Shown: positions 6,324-15,006, numbered from the stretch's first letter. The stretch is 31,046 nt of DNA from JAUWQU01 sp964605095 (GCA_964605095.1 CAZSBS010000015.1:1-31046), one strand, 5' to 3'. The notes: generated by a model from the sequence alone, not told the origin. Numbers and translations: made by a program.

Positions 6324-7682
6324 ATGAGCAACGGCGAGCAAAGGCAGCTAATTCTGACCAGGCGCGAGGCGCTTCGCCTGGGCCTGCTTGGTGCGGCCGG
6401 GGCCGCGGCGATGGTTGGCGGCAAGGGGCTATCCGCCCTGGCCGCACCGGCTGCTCCGCCGGCCGGGACAAAGGCCAAGGCCAAGTCGGTCATCCAGATA
6501 TGGCTCTGGGGCGGCCCGGCGCACCTGGACACGTTCGACCCCAAGCCCGAGGCCGGCAGCGACTACTCCGGCCCGCTCAACAAGCCCATCGAGACCAACG
6601 TCAAGGGCATCCGCATATGCGAGTTGCTGCCGCTGCTTGCAAAGCAGGCCGACAAGTACTCGATCATCCGCGGCATGACACATGGCATATTCGCCCACGA
6701 GACGGCGTCGTACCTGGTTCAGACCGGGCGCATGCCCGGCAGCGGACAGGTATTCCCTGCCGTCGGGGCGGTGGTCTCGCTGTTCAAGGGCTACGACGCC
6801 GGCTACAAAGGGCTGATCCCGCCGTACATCGTGCTTACGGGATTGCAGGGGCGGTTCTCGGAATCGGGCTTCCTGCCGTCCAAGTGCAAGCCGTTCGCCA
6901 CGGGCGGCGACCCCGGCCAGCAGCGGTTTATCGTCGAGGGCGTCGTCGCGCAGGGCATATCCGATAAGCGTCAGAAGGACCGCCGCGAGCTTATGGGCAA
7001 GCTGGACACTCTTGGCCGGGCCATGAAGGGCGACGAGCGGGTCGAGGCATCGCGCAAGTGCCAGAGCCAGGCGTACGACCTCATCATGGGCGACGCGGGC
7101 AAGGTCTTCGACCTTTCGCAGGAGAAGGACGATCTTCGCGACGCCTACGGGCGGAACACGCTCGGCCAGTCCTGCCTGATGGCCCGGCGGCTTGTCGAGC
7201 GCGGCGTGCCCTACATCACCATCAACGCCAAGGGCTGGGACACGCACAAGCAGCACTTCCAGGCCATGCGCCGCATGCTGCCGGAGTTGGACAAGGGCCT
7301 GGCCACGCTGCTTGGGGACTTGTCGGGGCGCGGGCTGCTGGACAGCACGATCATCTGGTGCGGCGGCGAGTTCGGGCGGACTCCGAAGGTCTCTTGGGAG
7401 CCTCCGTGGGACGGCGGACGCTCGCACTGGGGCAGGGTATTCTCGACCCTCGTGGCAGGCGGCGGGTTCAAGGGCGGCCAGGTGGTCGGATCGTCGGACG
7501 CCCGCGGCGAGGATGTAAAGGACCGCCCGGTATATCCCTGCGACCTCATCGCCAGCATGTACGAACTGCTCGGCATCGACCCCCAGGCGACGCTGCCGCA
7601 CCCCCAGGGCCTGAAGATCGGAGTTCTGCCGGGGCCCGGTGACGGCGTGAAATCGGGCGGCAAACTCAAGGAAATCATGTAG
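6324..7682 (+). CDS. DUF1501 protein with twin-arginine signal
   Basis: The 452-residue protein starts with a Tat-type signal (TRREALRLGLLGAAG at about 12-26, then an Ala-rich cleavage region near 42), so it is likely exported folded. DUF1501 hallmarks follow: WLWGGPAHLDTFDPKP, ICELLPLLAKQADKYSIIRGM, GWDTHKQHF and IIWCGGEFGRTPK. DUF1501 belongs to the alkaline phosphatase/sulfatase-like superfamily and the conserved Asp/His positions suggest metal binding, but no activity has been assigned that I can rely on. It sits 62 bases after the DUF1549/1553 gene, the standard planctomycete pairing, and before a PPC-domain protein. The three probably form one functional unit. Confidence 0.88.
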   Translation: MSNGEQRQLILTRREALRLGLLGAAGAAAMVGGKGLSALAAPAAPPAGTKAKAKSVIQIWLWGGPAHLDTFDPKPEAGSDYSGPLNKPIETNVKGIRICELLPLLAKQADKYSIIRGMTHGIFAHETASYLVQTGRMPGSGQVFPAVGAVVSLFKGYDAGYKGLIPPYIVLTGLQGRFSESGFLPSKCKPFATGGDPGQQRFIVEGVVAQGISDKRQKDRRELMGKLDTLGRAMKGDERVEASRKCQSQAYDLIMGDAGKVFDLSQEKDDLRDAYGRNTLGQSCLMARRLVERGVPYITINAKGWDTHKQHFQAMRRMLPELDKGLATLLGDLSGRGLLDSTIIWCGGEFGRTPKVSWEPPWDGGRSHWGRVFSTLVAGGGFKGGQVVGSSDARGEDVKDRPVYPCDLIASMYELLGIDPQATLPHPQGLKIGVLPGPGDGVKSGGKLKEIM

Positions 7683-7720
7683 TGGCATGCGGTGTGGCGA
7701 CTTGAGAAGATGCCAGAACC

Positions 7721-7876
7721 GAAATTCGAAGCACTAAGCACGAAATCCTAAACAATTTCAAAACGGACAAATTCAAAATTCCAAACTGAATCAACAGCAA
7801 GCTCGTGCCTCTTTCTGTTTCGAATTTGTGATTTAGGATTTTGGATTTGTTTAGGGATTCGTGCTTCGAAATTCGG
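7721..7876. repeat. A/T-rich imperfect inverted repeat (AAATTCGAAGCACGAAATCC family)
   Basis: The arm at 7721-7759 (GAAATTCGAAGCAC, CGAAATCCTAAACAA) is matched in reverse at 7843-7876 (TTTAGGGATTCGTGCTTCG, AAATTC). The left arm carries an extra 7-base TAAGCAC duplication. The interior also has opposed CAAATTCAAAATTCC and GGATTTTGGATTTG stretches. It is strongly AT-rich against a GC-rich background, and a related copy lies at 12429-12482. It forms the whole leader of the following gene. Confidence 0.7.
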
Positions 7877-7899
7877 ATTTTGCGTTGAATGGAGCACCG

Positions 7900-10481
7900 A
7901 TGAACAGAAATCATGTGATCCTGGCTGGGGCGGCTGTCCTGTCGCTTGCCCTGGCCGCGCAGGGCCAGCAGCGAAGCCCCCGGATCGGCTTCGTTTACCC
8001 CGCCGGCGGCAGGCAGGGCACCACGTTCCGCGTCGCCATCGGCGGGCAGTTCCTCGACGGCGCCTCGGCCGTGCTGGTCTGCGGCGACGGGGTCCAGGCG
8101 ACGGTCATCGAACATGCCAAGCCGCTGTCCGGCAAGGATTTCCAGCTCCTGCGGGACAAGCTCAAGGAACTGATGGAGAAGAAGCTCGCCGCCAACGGCT
8201 CGCCGGTGGCGGGCAGGGTCCTCGAACGCCTCAGGTCCGGGGCTGCCAAGTCGGCCGCGAAAACCACCGCAAAGGCTCCCGCGACGGNNNNNNNNNNNNN
8301 NNNNNNNNNNNNNNNNNNNNNNNNNNNNNNNNNNNNNNNNNNNNNNNNNNNNNNNNNNNNNNNNNNNNNNNNNNNNNNNNNNNNNNNGGCAAGCCGGCCG
8401 CCGCCGTGGCAGGCAAGCCGGCCGATTCCGGCGCCGCGGCGCCGACGACAAAGCCGACATGGACGGATGCGGATGAGAAAGCGCTCGCCGAGGTCCGCAA
8501 GAAGCTCATGAACGCGCCGAACCGCCAGGGCAACCCAGCCATCGCCGAGACCGTGTTCGTCGAGGTCGAGATAGCACCCGACGCGCAGCCAGGCCGGCGC
8601 GAGCTGCGCCTGGCGACGACGCTGGGGCTTACCAGCCCGATGGCCTTTTGCGTCGGGGAGTTGCCGGAGTTCAGCGAGTCCAGCCCGCCAGCCACCAGCC
8701 AGGTCAACTACTTCAGGTCCAAGGCCGCCGGCCAGGCCGCCGAAGGCGACGCCGAAATCACCCTGCCGGCAGTCGCCAACGGACAGATTATGCCCGGCGA
8801 CGCCGACCGCTTCCGCTTCAAGGCTCGCAAGGGCCAGCGCATTGTGGTCGCCGCACAGGCCAGAGAGCTCATTCCCTACCTCGCCGACGCCGTCCCCGGA
8901 TGGTTCGAGGCCACGCTCGCCATCTACGACTCCAAGGGCAACGAACTGGCCTGCGTCGACCGCTATAAGTTCCATCCCGACCCGGTGCTGTGCTACGAGA
9001 TCCCGGCTGACGACATGTACATCGTCGAGATCCGCGATTCGATCTACCGCGGGCGGCAGGATTTCATCTACCGCATCACCATTGGCGAACTGCCGTTCGT
9101 CACGAGCATCTTCCCGCTGGGCCACGAGGCGGGCGAGCGGACAGCCGTCGAACTGGCTGGCTGGAACCTGCCGACCACCAGACTGACGACCGCCGACGAC
9201 AAGGGCCGCCGGCCGGGCGTCTACCCGCTGAACGTGGGCAGGGACCTCTGCGCCTCCAACAGCGTGCCTTTCGCCGTCGGCTCCCTGCCGGAATGCCTCG
9301 AACAGGCCGGCAACGATACGCCGAAGACCGCCCGGAAGCTCACGCTGCCGATCATCGTCAACGGGCGAATCGACAAGCCCGGCGACTGTGACGTCTTCAG
9401 CTTCTCCGCGAAGGCCGGCAGCGAGATCGTCGCGGAGGTCATGGCACGCCGCCTGGGCTCGCCGCTGGATTCCGTGCTCAAGCTTACCGACTCATCCGGC
9501 AAGCAGCTCGCCTGCAACGACGACTGGGAGAACAAGGGCGCCGGGCTTGAAACGCATCACGCCGACTCGTACATCCGTGCCAGGCTGCCCGCCGACGGAA
9601 CCTACTACATCCACCTCGGCGACATCCAGAAGAAGGGCGGCCGGGAGCACGCATATCGGCTCCGTGTGAGCGAGCCCCGGCCGGACTTCGAGCTTCGCGT
9701 CGTGCCGCCGAGCATCAATATGCGGGCCGGCGCGTCCATGCCGATAACCGTCCACGCCCTTCGCAAGGACGGCTTTGACGGCGAGATCACGCTGGCGATC
9801 AAGGATCCGCGGGGCGTCTTCACGCTCAGCGGCGGGCGGATCCCGGCTGGGCAGGACCACGTCCGCCTGACTCTGACGGCGCCGCGCGCGGCGATGAAGG
9901 AGCCGGTCAGCCTGGCCATCGAGGGCAAGGCGACGATTGCCGGCCTGGCCGTCGTTCACCAGGCCGCCCCCGCCGAGGACATGATGCAGGCCTTCCTCTA
10001 CCGCCACCTGGTGGTCGCCCAGGATCTGAAGGTCTGCGTGACGGGCGGTTTTGCAGCCAGGGCGCCGGTTACGCTTGCCAGCGCGACGCCCGTGAAGATT
10101 CCCGCGGGCGGCACGGCCAGGGTGCAGTTCAGCCTGCCCGGCCAGGCCAGGCCTGGGGATCCTAAGGGGGGCGCCAAGCGCCCGGTCAGGAACGCCCTCG
10201 CCGGCGTACGATTGGAGTTGAGCGACCCGCCGGAAGGCATAACGCTGCAGAGCTCATCGATGACCGGAGACGCGCCGGAGATCGTCCTCAAGAGCGACGC
10301 CGCAAAGGCCAAGCCCGGCATGTGCGGCAACCTGATCGTAAACGTCTTCATGGAACGCTCCTTCCCGGCCGCCAAAGACAGCAAGAAAATGGTCAATCGC
10401 CGAGCCATGGTCGCCACCCTGCCGGCCATGCCGTTTGAAGTGGTTGCCGGTCCCGGCGCGCTCCCGGCGCGACGGGAGTAG
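7900..10481 (+). CDS. Secreted PPC-domain protein, interrupted by an assembly gap
   Basis: A signal peptide (MNRNHVILAGAAVLSLALAAQ) starts at the ATG at 7900, with GGAG at 7891-7894. The N-terminal part (IGFVYPAGGRQGTTFRVAIGG) looks like an IPT/TIG-like beta domain. A Lys/Ala/Pro-rich low-complexity linker follows and is broken by 100 N. The sequence after the gap continues from 8388 in another frame, expected for a placeholder of arbitrary length; real missing DNA of length 2 modulo 3 would restore one frame. The C-terminal part has two bacterial pre-peptidase C-terminal (PPC) beta-sandwich domains (about 8700-9090, with PGDADRFRFKARKGQRIVV; about 9310-9670, with KPGDCDVFSFSAKAG and LPADGTYYIHLGD), then more beta-rich sequence. 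Such proteins often accompany DUF1549/DUF1501 pairs; a binding or structural role outside the membrane is likely. Confidence 0.8.
8288..8387. other. Assembly gap (100 N) inside the PPC-domain gene
   Basis: There are exactly 100 N. The right flank carries GGCAAGCCGGCC twice at a 24-base interval (8388-8399, 8412-8423), encoding a repeated Gly-Lys-Pro-Ala. Collapse of this repetitive linker probably caused the gap. Confidence 0.9.
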
Positions 10482-10492
10482 ACAGTAGCCGG

Positions 10493-10592
10493 NNNNNNNN
10501 NNNNNNNNNNNNNNNNNNNNNNNNNNNNNNNNNNNNNNNNNNNNNNNNNNNNNNNNNNNNNNNNNNNNNNNNNNNNNNNNNNNNNNNNNNNN
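10493..10592. other. Assembly gap (100 N) with an uninformative right flank
   Basis: The left flank ends in GTAGCCGG, the unit of the heptamer array at 29358-29385, so a repeat probably broke the assembly. The 190 bases to the right (10593-10782) are G/T-rich on the plus strand; a Lys-rich minus-strand open frame from 10749 runs into the gap, but nothing in it is recognisable and I do not call it a gene. Confidence 0.85.
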
Positions 10593-10782
10593 GTGGTTTC
10601 CGAGTGGTTTTGGTTGCATGGCCGTGCGTTTTGGCGGGAGTTTGGAGCGCCTGGCGACCGTTGGCGGTAGTCCATAAGGGTTGCCAAGTGCGGTTTTTGC
10701 GCTCATTGGCAGGGGTCTTGATGGCTTTACGGGGGGCTTTGGAGGGCATTACGGCCGGTTTCGGTGTGTGCGGAAGCTGCCG

Positions 10783-11394
10783 TCAGGCGGCTTGCGGCTG
10801 AATGCCACGGTCAGCCAGGGCGGCGGCGAGTTGGCTGGCGTTCTTGAAGAGGATGCCTTCGATCCCGGCCGAGGCGGCGGCGGCGAGGTTTGGCTGCTCG
10901 TCGTCGATCAGCAGGCACTCGGCCGGGTCGTCGCGCAGCATGCTCAGGACCATCCGGAACGTTTCCGGGTCGGCCTTGGTCCGCTTGAGGGTGTAGGAGA
11001 AGAACGACCGGGTGAAGATTTCGAGGATCTCGCGGTGGTAGAGGCGGATGTCGGCGATCCATTCGCGGGCGTGGTCGGTCATGAGGACCAGGCGGTATTG
11101 GCCGGCAAGGCTGCGGAGCACGTCGGCCGTGCCGGGCACCTCGCCGCGGAATCGCTGGCGTATGGCTGCGCGAAGGTGCTTGATGTCCGTCGGCCAGCCG
11201 GCGCGGTCCAGAAGGCGGTGGCAGAAGTCCTCCTCGGTCATGTCGCCGACGCAAAGCCCTTGCAGATCCTCGGCGACGAGGCGTTCGAGGATCACCTCGC
11301 CCGCAGTTCGCGGAGTTCCGGGAGGGGGCTGGCTGGTCCCCTTGAGGCCGGGGATGAGCACTTCGGACAGGCCGCAGATGATCGTACTAATCAT
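10783..11394 (-). CDS. HAD-superfamily protein lacking the motif I nucleophile
   Basis: The 203-residue protein has the layout of the HAD-IA (sugar phosphatase/haloacid dehalogenase) group: a short motif I region, a helical cap (about 35-95), motif II YRLVLMTDHAREW (Thr106), a motif III Lys in SYTLKRTKADPETF (Lys137 or Lys140) and motif IV LLIDDEQPNL (Asp164-Asp165). Motif I, usually IIFDLGGVLI, reads IICGLSEVLI, so the catalytic Asp aligns with Gly8. An in-frame stop lies 9 bases upstream of the ATG, so a missed upstream exon-like start cannot restore it. It may be a non-catalytic HAD protein or use another mechanism; sequencing error is less likely because the frame and flanking motif are intact. 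Weak ribosome binding site (ACAGG). Confidence 0.75.
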   Translation of the reverse strand: MISTIICGLSEVLIPGLKGTSQPPPGTPRTAGEVILERLVAEDLQGLCVGDMTEEDFCHRLLDRAGWPTDIKHLRAAIRQRFRGEVPGTADVLRSLAGQYRLVLMTDHAREWIADIRLYHREILEIFTRSFFSYTLKRTKADPETFRMVLSMLRDDPAECLLIDDEQPNLAAAASAGIEGILFKNASQLAAALADRGIQPQAA

Positions 11395-11435
11395 GGTTAC
11401 TTAAACCTGTCAAGGTTAGCGCCGGACCGCCGTTA

Positions 11436-11451
11436 TGGATAATGTTATCCA
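11436..11451. promoter_or_regulatory. Inverted repeat TGGATAA-TG-TTATCCA between two minus-strand genes
   Basis: A perfect 7-bp inverted repeat with a 2-base spacer lies between the stop of the methyltransferase gene and the start of the HAD gene. On the plus strand GTTTTAG follows it. It could be an operator for the HAD gene; it is too short and AT-rich for a convincing terminator. Confidence 0.3.
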
Positions 11452-11489
11452 GTTTTAGATATCTCGGATGTCGGCGTGCGGGGGCTGGA

Positions 11490-12374
11490 TCAAGAGTTGA
11501 TCTTGTCGACGGCGGCGCGGACCAGGCGGATGTGCTCGGGCGTGGTGCCGCAGCATCCGCCGATGAAGTTGGCCCCGGCCGAGATTATGGCCGGGACGTA
11601 CCGCGCGAACTCCTCGGGCCCCATTGGGAAGATAGTCTTGCCGCCCGGGCCGAGTTGCGGCAGGCCGGCGTTCGCCTTGATCCAGACGGGCATGTCCGTC
11701 GCGGCCCGCAGAAGCTCGGCGATGCGGACGTAGTTTTCGGGTCCGATTCCGCAGTTTGCGCCTACGGCGGCCGCCCCAGCCGCCCCGGCCATGCGGACGA
11801 GGTCCGCCGGCTGGGTGCCCATGGTGGTGGCGGTCCTGTCGGGTCCCGAGTCGAAGGTCATCGAGCAGATGATCGGCAGCGGGCAGCCCTTGCGGACACC
11901 CTCGACGGCCAACTCGATCTCCGCAAGCTCGTTGAACGTTTCGAGCACGATGGCGTCGGCCCCGCCGGCCTCGGCGGCCCGTGCGATCTCCTCGTAGGCG
12001 GCGACGATGTCGTCGTTGGGGACCTCTTCCATCATGACGATCTTGCCGGTGGGGCCCATTGACGCGAAGACCTTCGCCGCGGTGCCGGCGGCGTGGCGGC
12101 TGAGTGCGACGCCGGCCTCGGTCAGTTCCGCCGCCCTCCCGGCCGAGGCGTGACGGCCCAGGACGAAGCGGTTGGAGCCGAAGGTGTTGGTCAGGATCAC
12201 GTCGCTGCCCGCATGGACGTAGCTGGCCGCGATGGCCTCCACGGCGGCGGGGTTATCGACGTTCCACAGCTCAGGCGCCGCCCCCGCCTCCAGGCCGACA
12301 AGCTGCATCTGCGTGCCCCACGCTCCGTCGGAAACGCGGGCCTTGGCCGCGAACGACTTCAGGTCAAGTATCAT
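11490..12374 (-). CDS. Homocysteine S-methyltransferase family protein
   Basis: The 294-residue (beta-alpha)8 barrel protein has the family's zinc site: Cys208 in GANCGIGP and Cys274-Cys275 in GGCCGTTPEHI. The N-terminus has DGAWGTQMQLVGL, close to the DGAMGT(ML/MI)Q element of methionine synthase N-domains, and LTNTFGSNRF, IVLETFNEL and a stand-alone length matching that domain. It would transfer a methyl group to homocysteine or a related thiol; the methyl donor cannot be told from sequence, and no cobalamin- or folate-binding module is attached. The related stand-alone barrels include the betaine-, SMM- and corrinoid-protein-dependent enzymes. AAGGAG just upstream (minus strand) supports the start. 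It is followed by the HAD gene on the same strand. Confidence 0.88.
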   Translation of the reverse strand: MILDLKSFAAKARVSDGAWGTQMQLVGLEAGAAPELWNVDNPAAVEAIAASYVHAGSDVILTNTFGSNRFVLGRHASAGRAAELTEAGVALSRHAAGTAAKVFASMGPTGKIVMMEEVPNDDIVAAYEEIARAAEAGGADAIVLETFNELAEIELAVEGVRKGCPLPIICSMTFDSGPDRTATTMGTQPADLVRMAGAAGAAAVGANCGIGPENYVRIAELLRAATDMPVWIKANAGLPQLGPGGKTIFPMGPEEFARYVPAIISAGANFIGGCCGTTPEHIRLVRAAVDKINS

Positions 12375-12428
12375 GGGAGAACTCCTTTCCGATAGAATAG
12401 ATGATCTATCTTTCGCTCACGCTCAGCA

Positions 12429-12482
12429 AATCCGAAATCCGAAGCACGAAATCCTAAACAAATTCAAATTGCCAAATTCAAA
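12429..12482. repeat. Second copy of the A/T-rich AAATCCGAAGCACGAAATCC repeat
   Basis: AAATCCGAAATCCGAAGCAC, CGAAATCCTAAACAAATTC and AAATTCAAATG repeat the left arm of the inverted repeat at 7721-7876. The matching right arm is mostly lost in the gap, but ATTTCGTGCTTTGA right after it (12662-12675) is its end. The 12375-12698 interval holds only this repeat and the gap. Confidence 0.65.
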
Positions 12483-12561
12483 TGTTCCAAACGCCGATGG
12501 CCGACACGGTACTGGTGAGAATACACGCGTTCGTGTTGGGGGTTTCTGACATTGGGATTTT

Positions 12562-12661
12562 NNNNNNNNNNNNNNNNNNNNNNNNNNNNNNNNNNNNNNN
12601 NNNNNNNNNNNNNNNNNNNNNNNNNNNNNNNNNNNNNNNNNNNNNNNNNNNNNNNNNNNNN
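12562..12661. other. Assembly gap (100 N) within an A/T-rich inverted repeat
   Basis: There are exactly 100 N between the left arm (12429-12482) and the end of the right arm (12662-12675) of the dispersed inverted repeat, so the missing part is probably the rest of that repeat. Confidence 0.85.
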
Positions 12662-12698
12662 ATTTCGTGCTTTGACCGGTGGAGTCAATGTTGCCGCA

Positions 12699-14006
12699 CT
12701 AGGGTGTCGCCGGCTTGGTGGTCGCGGCGGCCTCAAGCTTGGCTATCTTCTCGGCAAGCTCCTTCTGGGACGGGTCGAACTTCAGGCTTTTCTTCCACGC
12801 AGCGACGGCCTCGGTCAGCATCTCGGGCTTGTCCGTCGCGCGGTGAAGCTCCAGCAGCAGTTCGCCGAGGCGGTACTGGACCAGAGCGTCCTGGGGCGCT
12901 ATCTCGGCGGCCTGGTGGATTGCCATAATAGCCCGGCCGTAGCTGCCGGCATCTCTTGCCGCGGCGGCAAGGTTCACCCATGCGGAGACCTCGTCGGGCT
13001 TGAGCTTGGCGGCCTTGGCGAAAGACTCCATCGCGTCGGCGGGCCTGTGGAGGTCCATGTACACCTCGCCCAGGAAGCCGTGCGCCGAGGCCATGTCGCC
13101 GTCAAGATCAATCAATCGCAGCCAGGTCTGGCGGGCATCCTCGAGCCTGCCCTGTGCCTGGTAAAGCATCGCCAGGTTGTACCACGCCTCTATGGACCGC
13201 TCATCCTTTGCCAGCAGCGCGCGGTACTGTCTCTCGGCCCGGCCGAAATCGCGAACGCGGCTAAGCGCCAGGGCAAGGTTGAACCTGGCGGTCTGGTCGT
13301 TGGGGTCCATGCCGAGTATGGAATCGTAGATCGGCACGACCTCGGCGAACCGCCTGGCCGCGACGAGCGACACAGCCAGGGCGCGAAGGCTCGATGGGCG
13401 GGTCGGGTCGAGCTCGACGGCGCGGTACATCATTTTTACGGCCGAGTTGGGGTCGTCCTTGGCCAGCGCGCGGTCGCCGGCGGCGATGAAGAAGTTGGGG
13501 TCGCTCTCGGGCGATGGGGCCGCCTTCGGGATAGGCACAAGGGTGGGCGCCGGCGAAGTCGCCGGGCCGGGCGCGGGGGATGTCGCGGGCGCCGTGGCCG
13601 ATTCAGGCGCCGGTGCGCTTGCGGGGCCGGTTGTGGCCGCCGGCACGGTCGTGGGCCAAGGCAGCCACCAGCGTGCGGCTGCGGAGGCCGGCAGAGTCGT
13701 CGGCACGGTCACCGGCTCAACCGCCGGGCGGGATGCAAGTGCGGGCACTACCGTCGGGGAGCCGGGCCGCTCAGCCGAGGGCGGCTGAGCCACGTCTACC
13801 GTTGTCGTCGCCGGGTTTGTCCCGTCCGGGGAGCCGGCGGCGGAGAAGATGTCGATGTCTTCTATTATCGCCCCCGAACCGTCGTCCTCAATCGCGGGCG
13901 CGGAGGCCGGGCGATTCGCGTCGGCCTGCCCGTCGCGGCCGGAGCACCCCGCCGCCAGAAGGCAGGCCAATACCAATGACAGAATGGACAGTCTTTTCGC
14001 AATCAT
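12699..14006 (-). CDS. TPR-repeat lipoprotein
   Basis: From the ATG at 14006 the protein has 435 residues and begins with a lipoprotein signal (MIAKRLSILSLVLACLLAAGC), with the lipobox LAAGC and Cys21 as the acylation site. A Pro/Ala/Thr-rich linker fills about residues 30-155. Tandem tetratricopeptide repeats run to about 415, with elements such as DPNSAVKMMYRAVELDPTRPSSLRALAV, DPNDQTARFNLALALS, SIEAWYNLAMLYQAQGRLEDA and DEVSAWVNLAAAARDAGSYGRAI. It is likely membrane-anchored on the periplasmic side and involved in protein-protein contacts. In-frame codons reach up to 14150, but only the 14006 start gives a lipoprotein signal; no strong ribosome binding site is seen. Function beyond scaffolding cannot be said. 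Confidence 0.82.
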   Translation of the reverse strand: MIAKRLSILSLVLACLLAAGCSGRDGQADANRPASAPAIEDDGSGAIIEDIDIFSAAGSPDGTNPATTTVDVAQPPSAERPGSPTVVPALASRPAVEPVTVPTTLPASAAARWWLPWPTTVPAATTGPASAPAPESATAPATSPAPGPATSPAPTLVPIPKAAPSPESDPNFFIAAGDRALAKDDPNSAVKMMYRAVELDPTRPSSLRALAVSLVAARRFAEVVPIYDSILGMDPNDQTARFNLALALSRVRDFGRAERQYRALLAKDERSIEAWYNLAMLYQAQGRLEDARQTWLRLIDLDGDMASAHGFLGEVYMDLHRPADAMESFAKAAKLKPDEVSAWVNLAAAARDAGSYGRAIMAIHQAAEIAPQDALVQYRLGELLLELHRATDKPEMLTEAVAAWKKSLKFDPSQKELAEKIAKLEAAATTKPATP

Positions 14007-14098
14007 GGAAGCATTGTACACGGAGCGGCGAGCGGTGCATGCGGGGAAAAACGCCTCACTGGTTGCTGTCTGCCTGGTACGGTGGAGCGTTCGTAGTG

Positions 14099-14174
14099 CC
14101 GCCGTAAGGCGGTATTCTTCGGGCCAGGCCCCAGGCGGCGATTGTGACATGTGGGGGGAAACCGCCGAAGGCGG
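14099..14174. repeat. REP-like pair of CCGCC/GGCGG mini-hairpins
   Basis: CCGCC-GTAA-GGCGG (14099-14112) and CCGCC-GAA-GGCGG (14162-14174) lie 50 bases apart between the TPR gene and the flagellar side. The rest of 14007-14608 is an unusually AT-rich stretch (about 14225-14400) with TTGACA at 14350-14355 but no well-spaced -10 box. Confidence 0.4.
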
Positions 14175-14367
14175 GAGGCTTGATGTATCCCTGAGTTTTC
14201 CGGCGGGTTTTCGGCAAGCACTGATATTGAGGTGGATTACCGAGGCCGCTGAAACATTTTACAAAACATAACACCTTTTTAGACAGCATCTTAAATTGCT
14301 TTTTCTTCTCCGTTTGGCGAGAATATTATCGGCATTTAGATATTTTTTATTGACAGGTGGGGCTTTA

Positions 14368-14601
14368 ATGATACGTTTTATAAAATGTAAAAAGGATAAG
14401 CGTTCGCCAAGGACGTCACATCACAATAAAGGACAAAGCAGCACACAGCACATCAGTGCCGAGAGCGTGGACCATTGCGGACCAGTCCGGCCCTGTATCA
14501 CGAGGAAACTGTCGGGAGAAAAGACTGTGGTGGTTGGCAAGCGCCCGAAGATTCGCCGCGATGTGTCGGCCGGAACTGGTTTGCATGATTGGAGAAGGTG
14601 A
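14368..14601 (+). CDS. Possible small basic protein upstream of the MerR gene
   Basis: A 77-codon frame starts at an ATG preceded by AGGTGGGG and ends 7 bases before the MerR gene start. The product is basic (MIRFIKCKKDKRS) and matches nothing I recognise. The unusual base composition at its 5' end and lack of domains make an untranslated leader of the MerR gene an equally good reading. Confidence 0.25.
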   Translation: MIRFIKCKKDKRSPRTSHHNKGQSSTQHISAESVDHCGPVRPCITRKLSGEKTVVVGKRPKIRRDVSAGTGLHDWRR

Positions 14602-14608
14602 ACAGACC

Positions 14609-14968
14609 ATGGATACACCATTACAGGACGCAGGTTCCCTCTTGGCAGCGGCGACGTTGGACGGCTCATCGTCCGCCGCCGGCTTTGTGCCGCGCAGCGG
14701 CTGCCGGCCCAGGCCGCCGAAGCTTTATCGCATCGGCGAGGTGGTGTCATACTCGGGCGTCAGTCGGCAGACCGTGCACAACTACACGATCATGGGCCTG
14801 CTGCACGAGGCCCAGTGGACCGAGGGCGGACACCGGCTCTACGACGAGTCGGTCTTCGCCCGTCTGGACGAGGTTGTCGAGCTCAAGTCGCAGGGAAAGA
14901 GCCTCGTGGAGATCCGCGAGCACTACGCCCGCCTGGACGAGAAGGACCCGGCCAGCAAAGAGGAATAG
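14609..14968 (+). CDS. Short MerR-type DNA-binding regulator
   Basis: The 119-residue product has a disordered N-terminus of about 38 residues, then a MerR winged-helix domain: KLYRIGEVVSYSGVSRQTVHNY (helix-turn-helix), MGLLHEAQWTEGGHRLYDESVF (wing with the conserved GG-R-Y) and a helix with VVELKSQGKSLVEIREHY. It ends soon after (EEKDPASKEE-like acidic tail), with no effector-binding domain and no Cys metal site, so it resembles the small MerR proteins that respond through partners or oligomer state. AAGGTG at 14595-14600 supports the start. It lies 195 bases upstream of the fliFG fusion on the same strand, so it is a candidate regulator of the flagellar operon; that is inference from position only. 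Confidence 0.8.
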   Translation: MDTPLQDAGSLLAAATLDGSSSAAGFVPRSGCRPRPPKLYRIGEVVSYSGVSRQTVHNYTIMGLLHEAQWTEGGHRLYDESVFARLDEVVELKSQGKSLVEIREHYARLDEKDPASKEE

Positions 14969-15006
14969 GAACTTGCTCAAGGAAGAAGATTTCACGCGGT
15001 CGAGCA

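Noticed and set aside
4438..6471. Long minus-strand open frame (about 677 codons) opposite the DUF1549/1553 gene
   Set aside because: The plus strand encodes a clear two-domain protein with signal peptide over the same bases. The minus frame has no domain, runs through a terminator and an intergenic repeat, and is low-complexity Arg-rich, as expected from antisense of GC-rich coding DNA.
12552..13979. Plus-strand open frame opposite the TPR lipoprotein
   Set aside because: It crosses the N gap and its product is Arg/Gly-rich without domains; the minus strand has a lipobox and clear TPR repeats.
14350..14386. TTGACA ... TATAAAAT as a promoter for the MerR gene
   Set aside because: The spacing between the boxes is 23 bases, too long for a standard sigma-70 promoter, so I did not list it as a promoter.
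14440..14608. Possible c-di-GMP (GEMM) riboswitch in the leader before the MerR gene
   Set aside because: A few words (CCATTGCGGACC, CCGG) are suggestive, but the conserved GEMM core and tetraloop-receptor arrangement cannot be traced.
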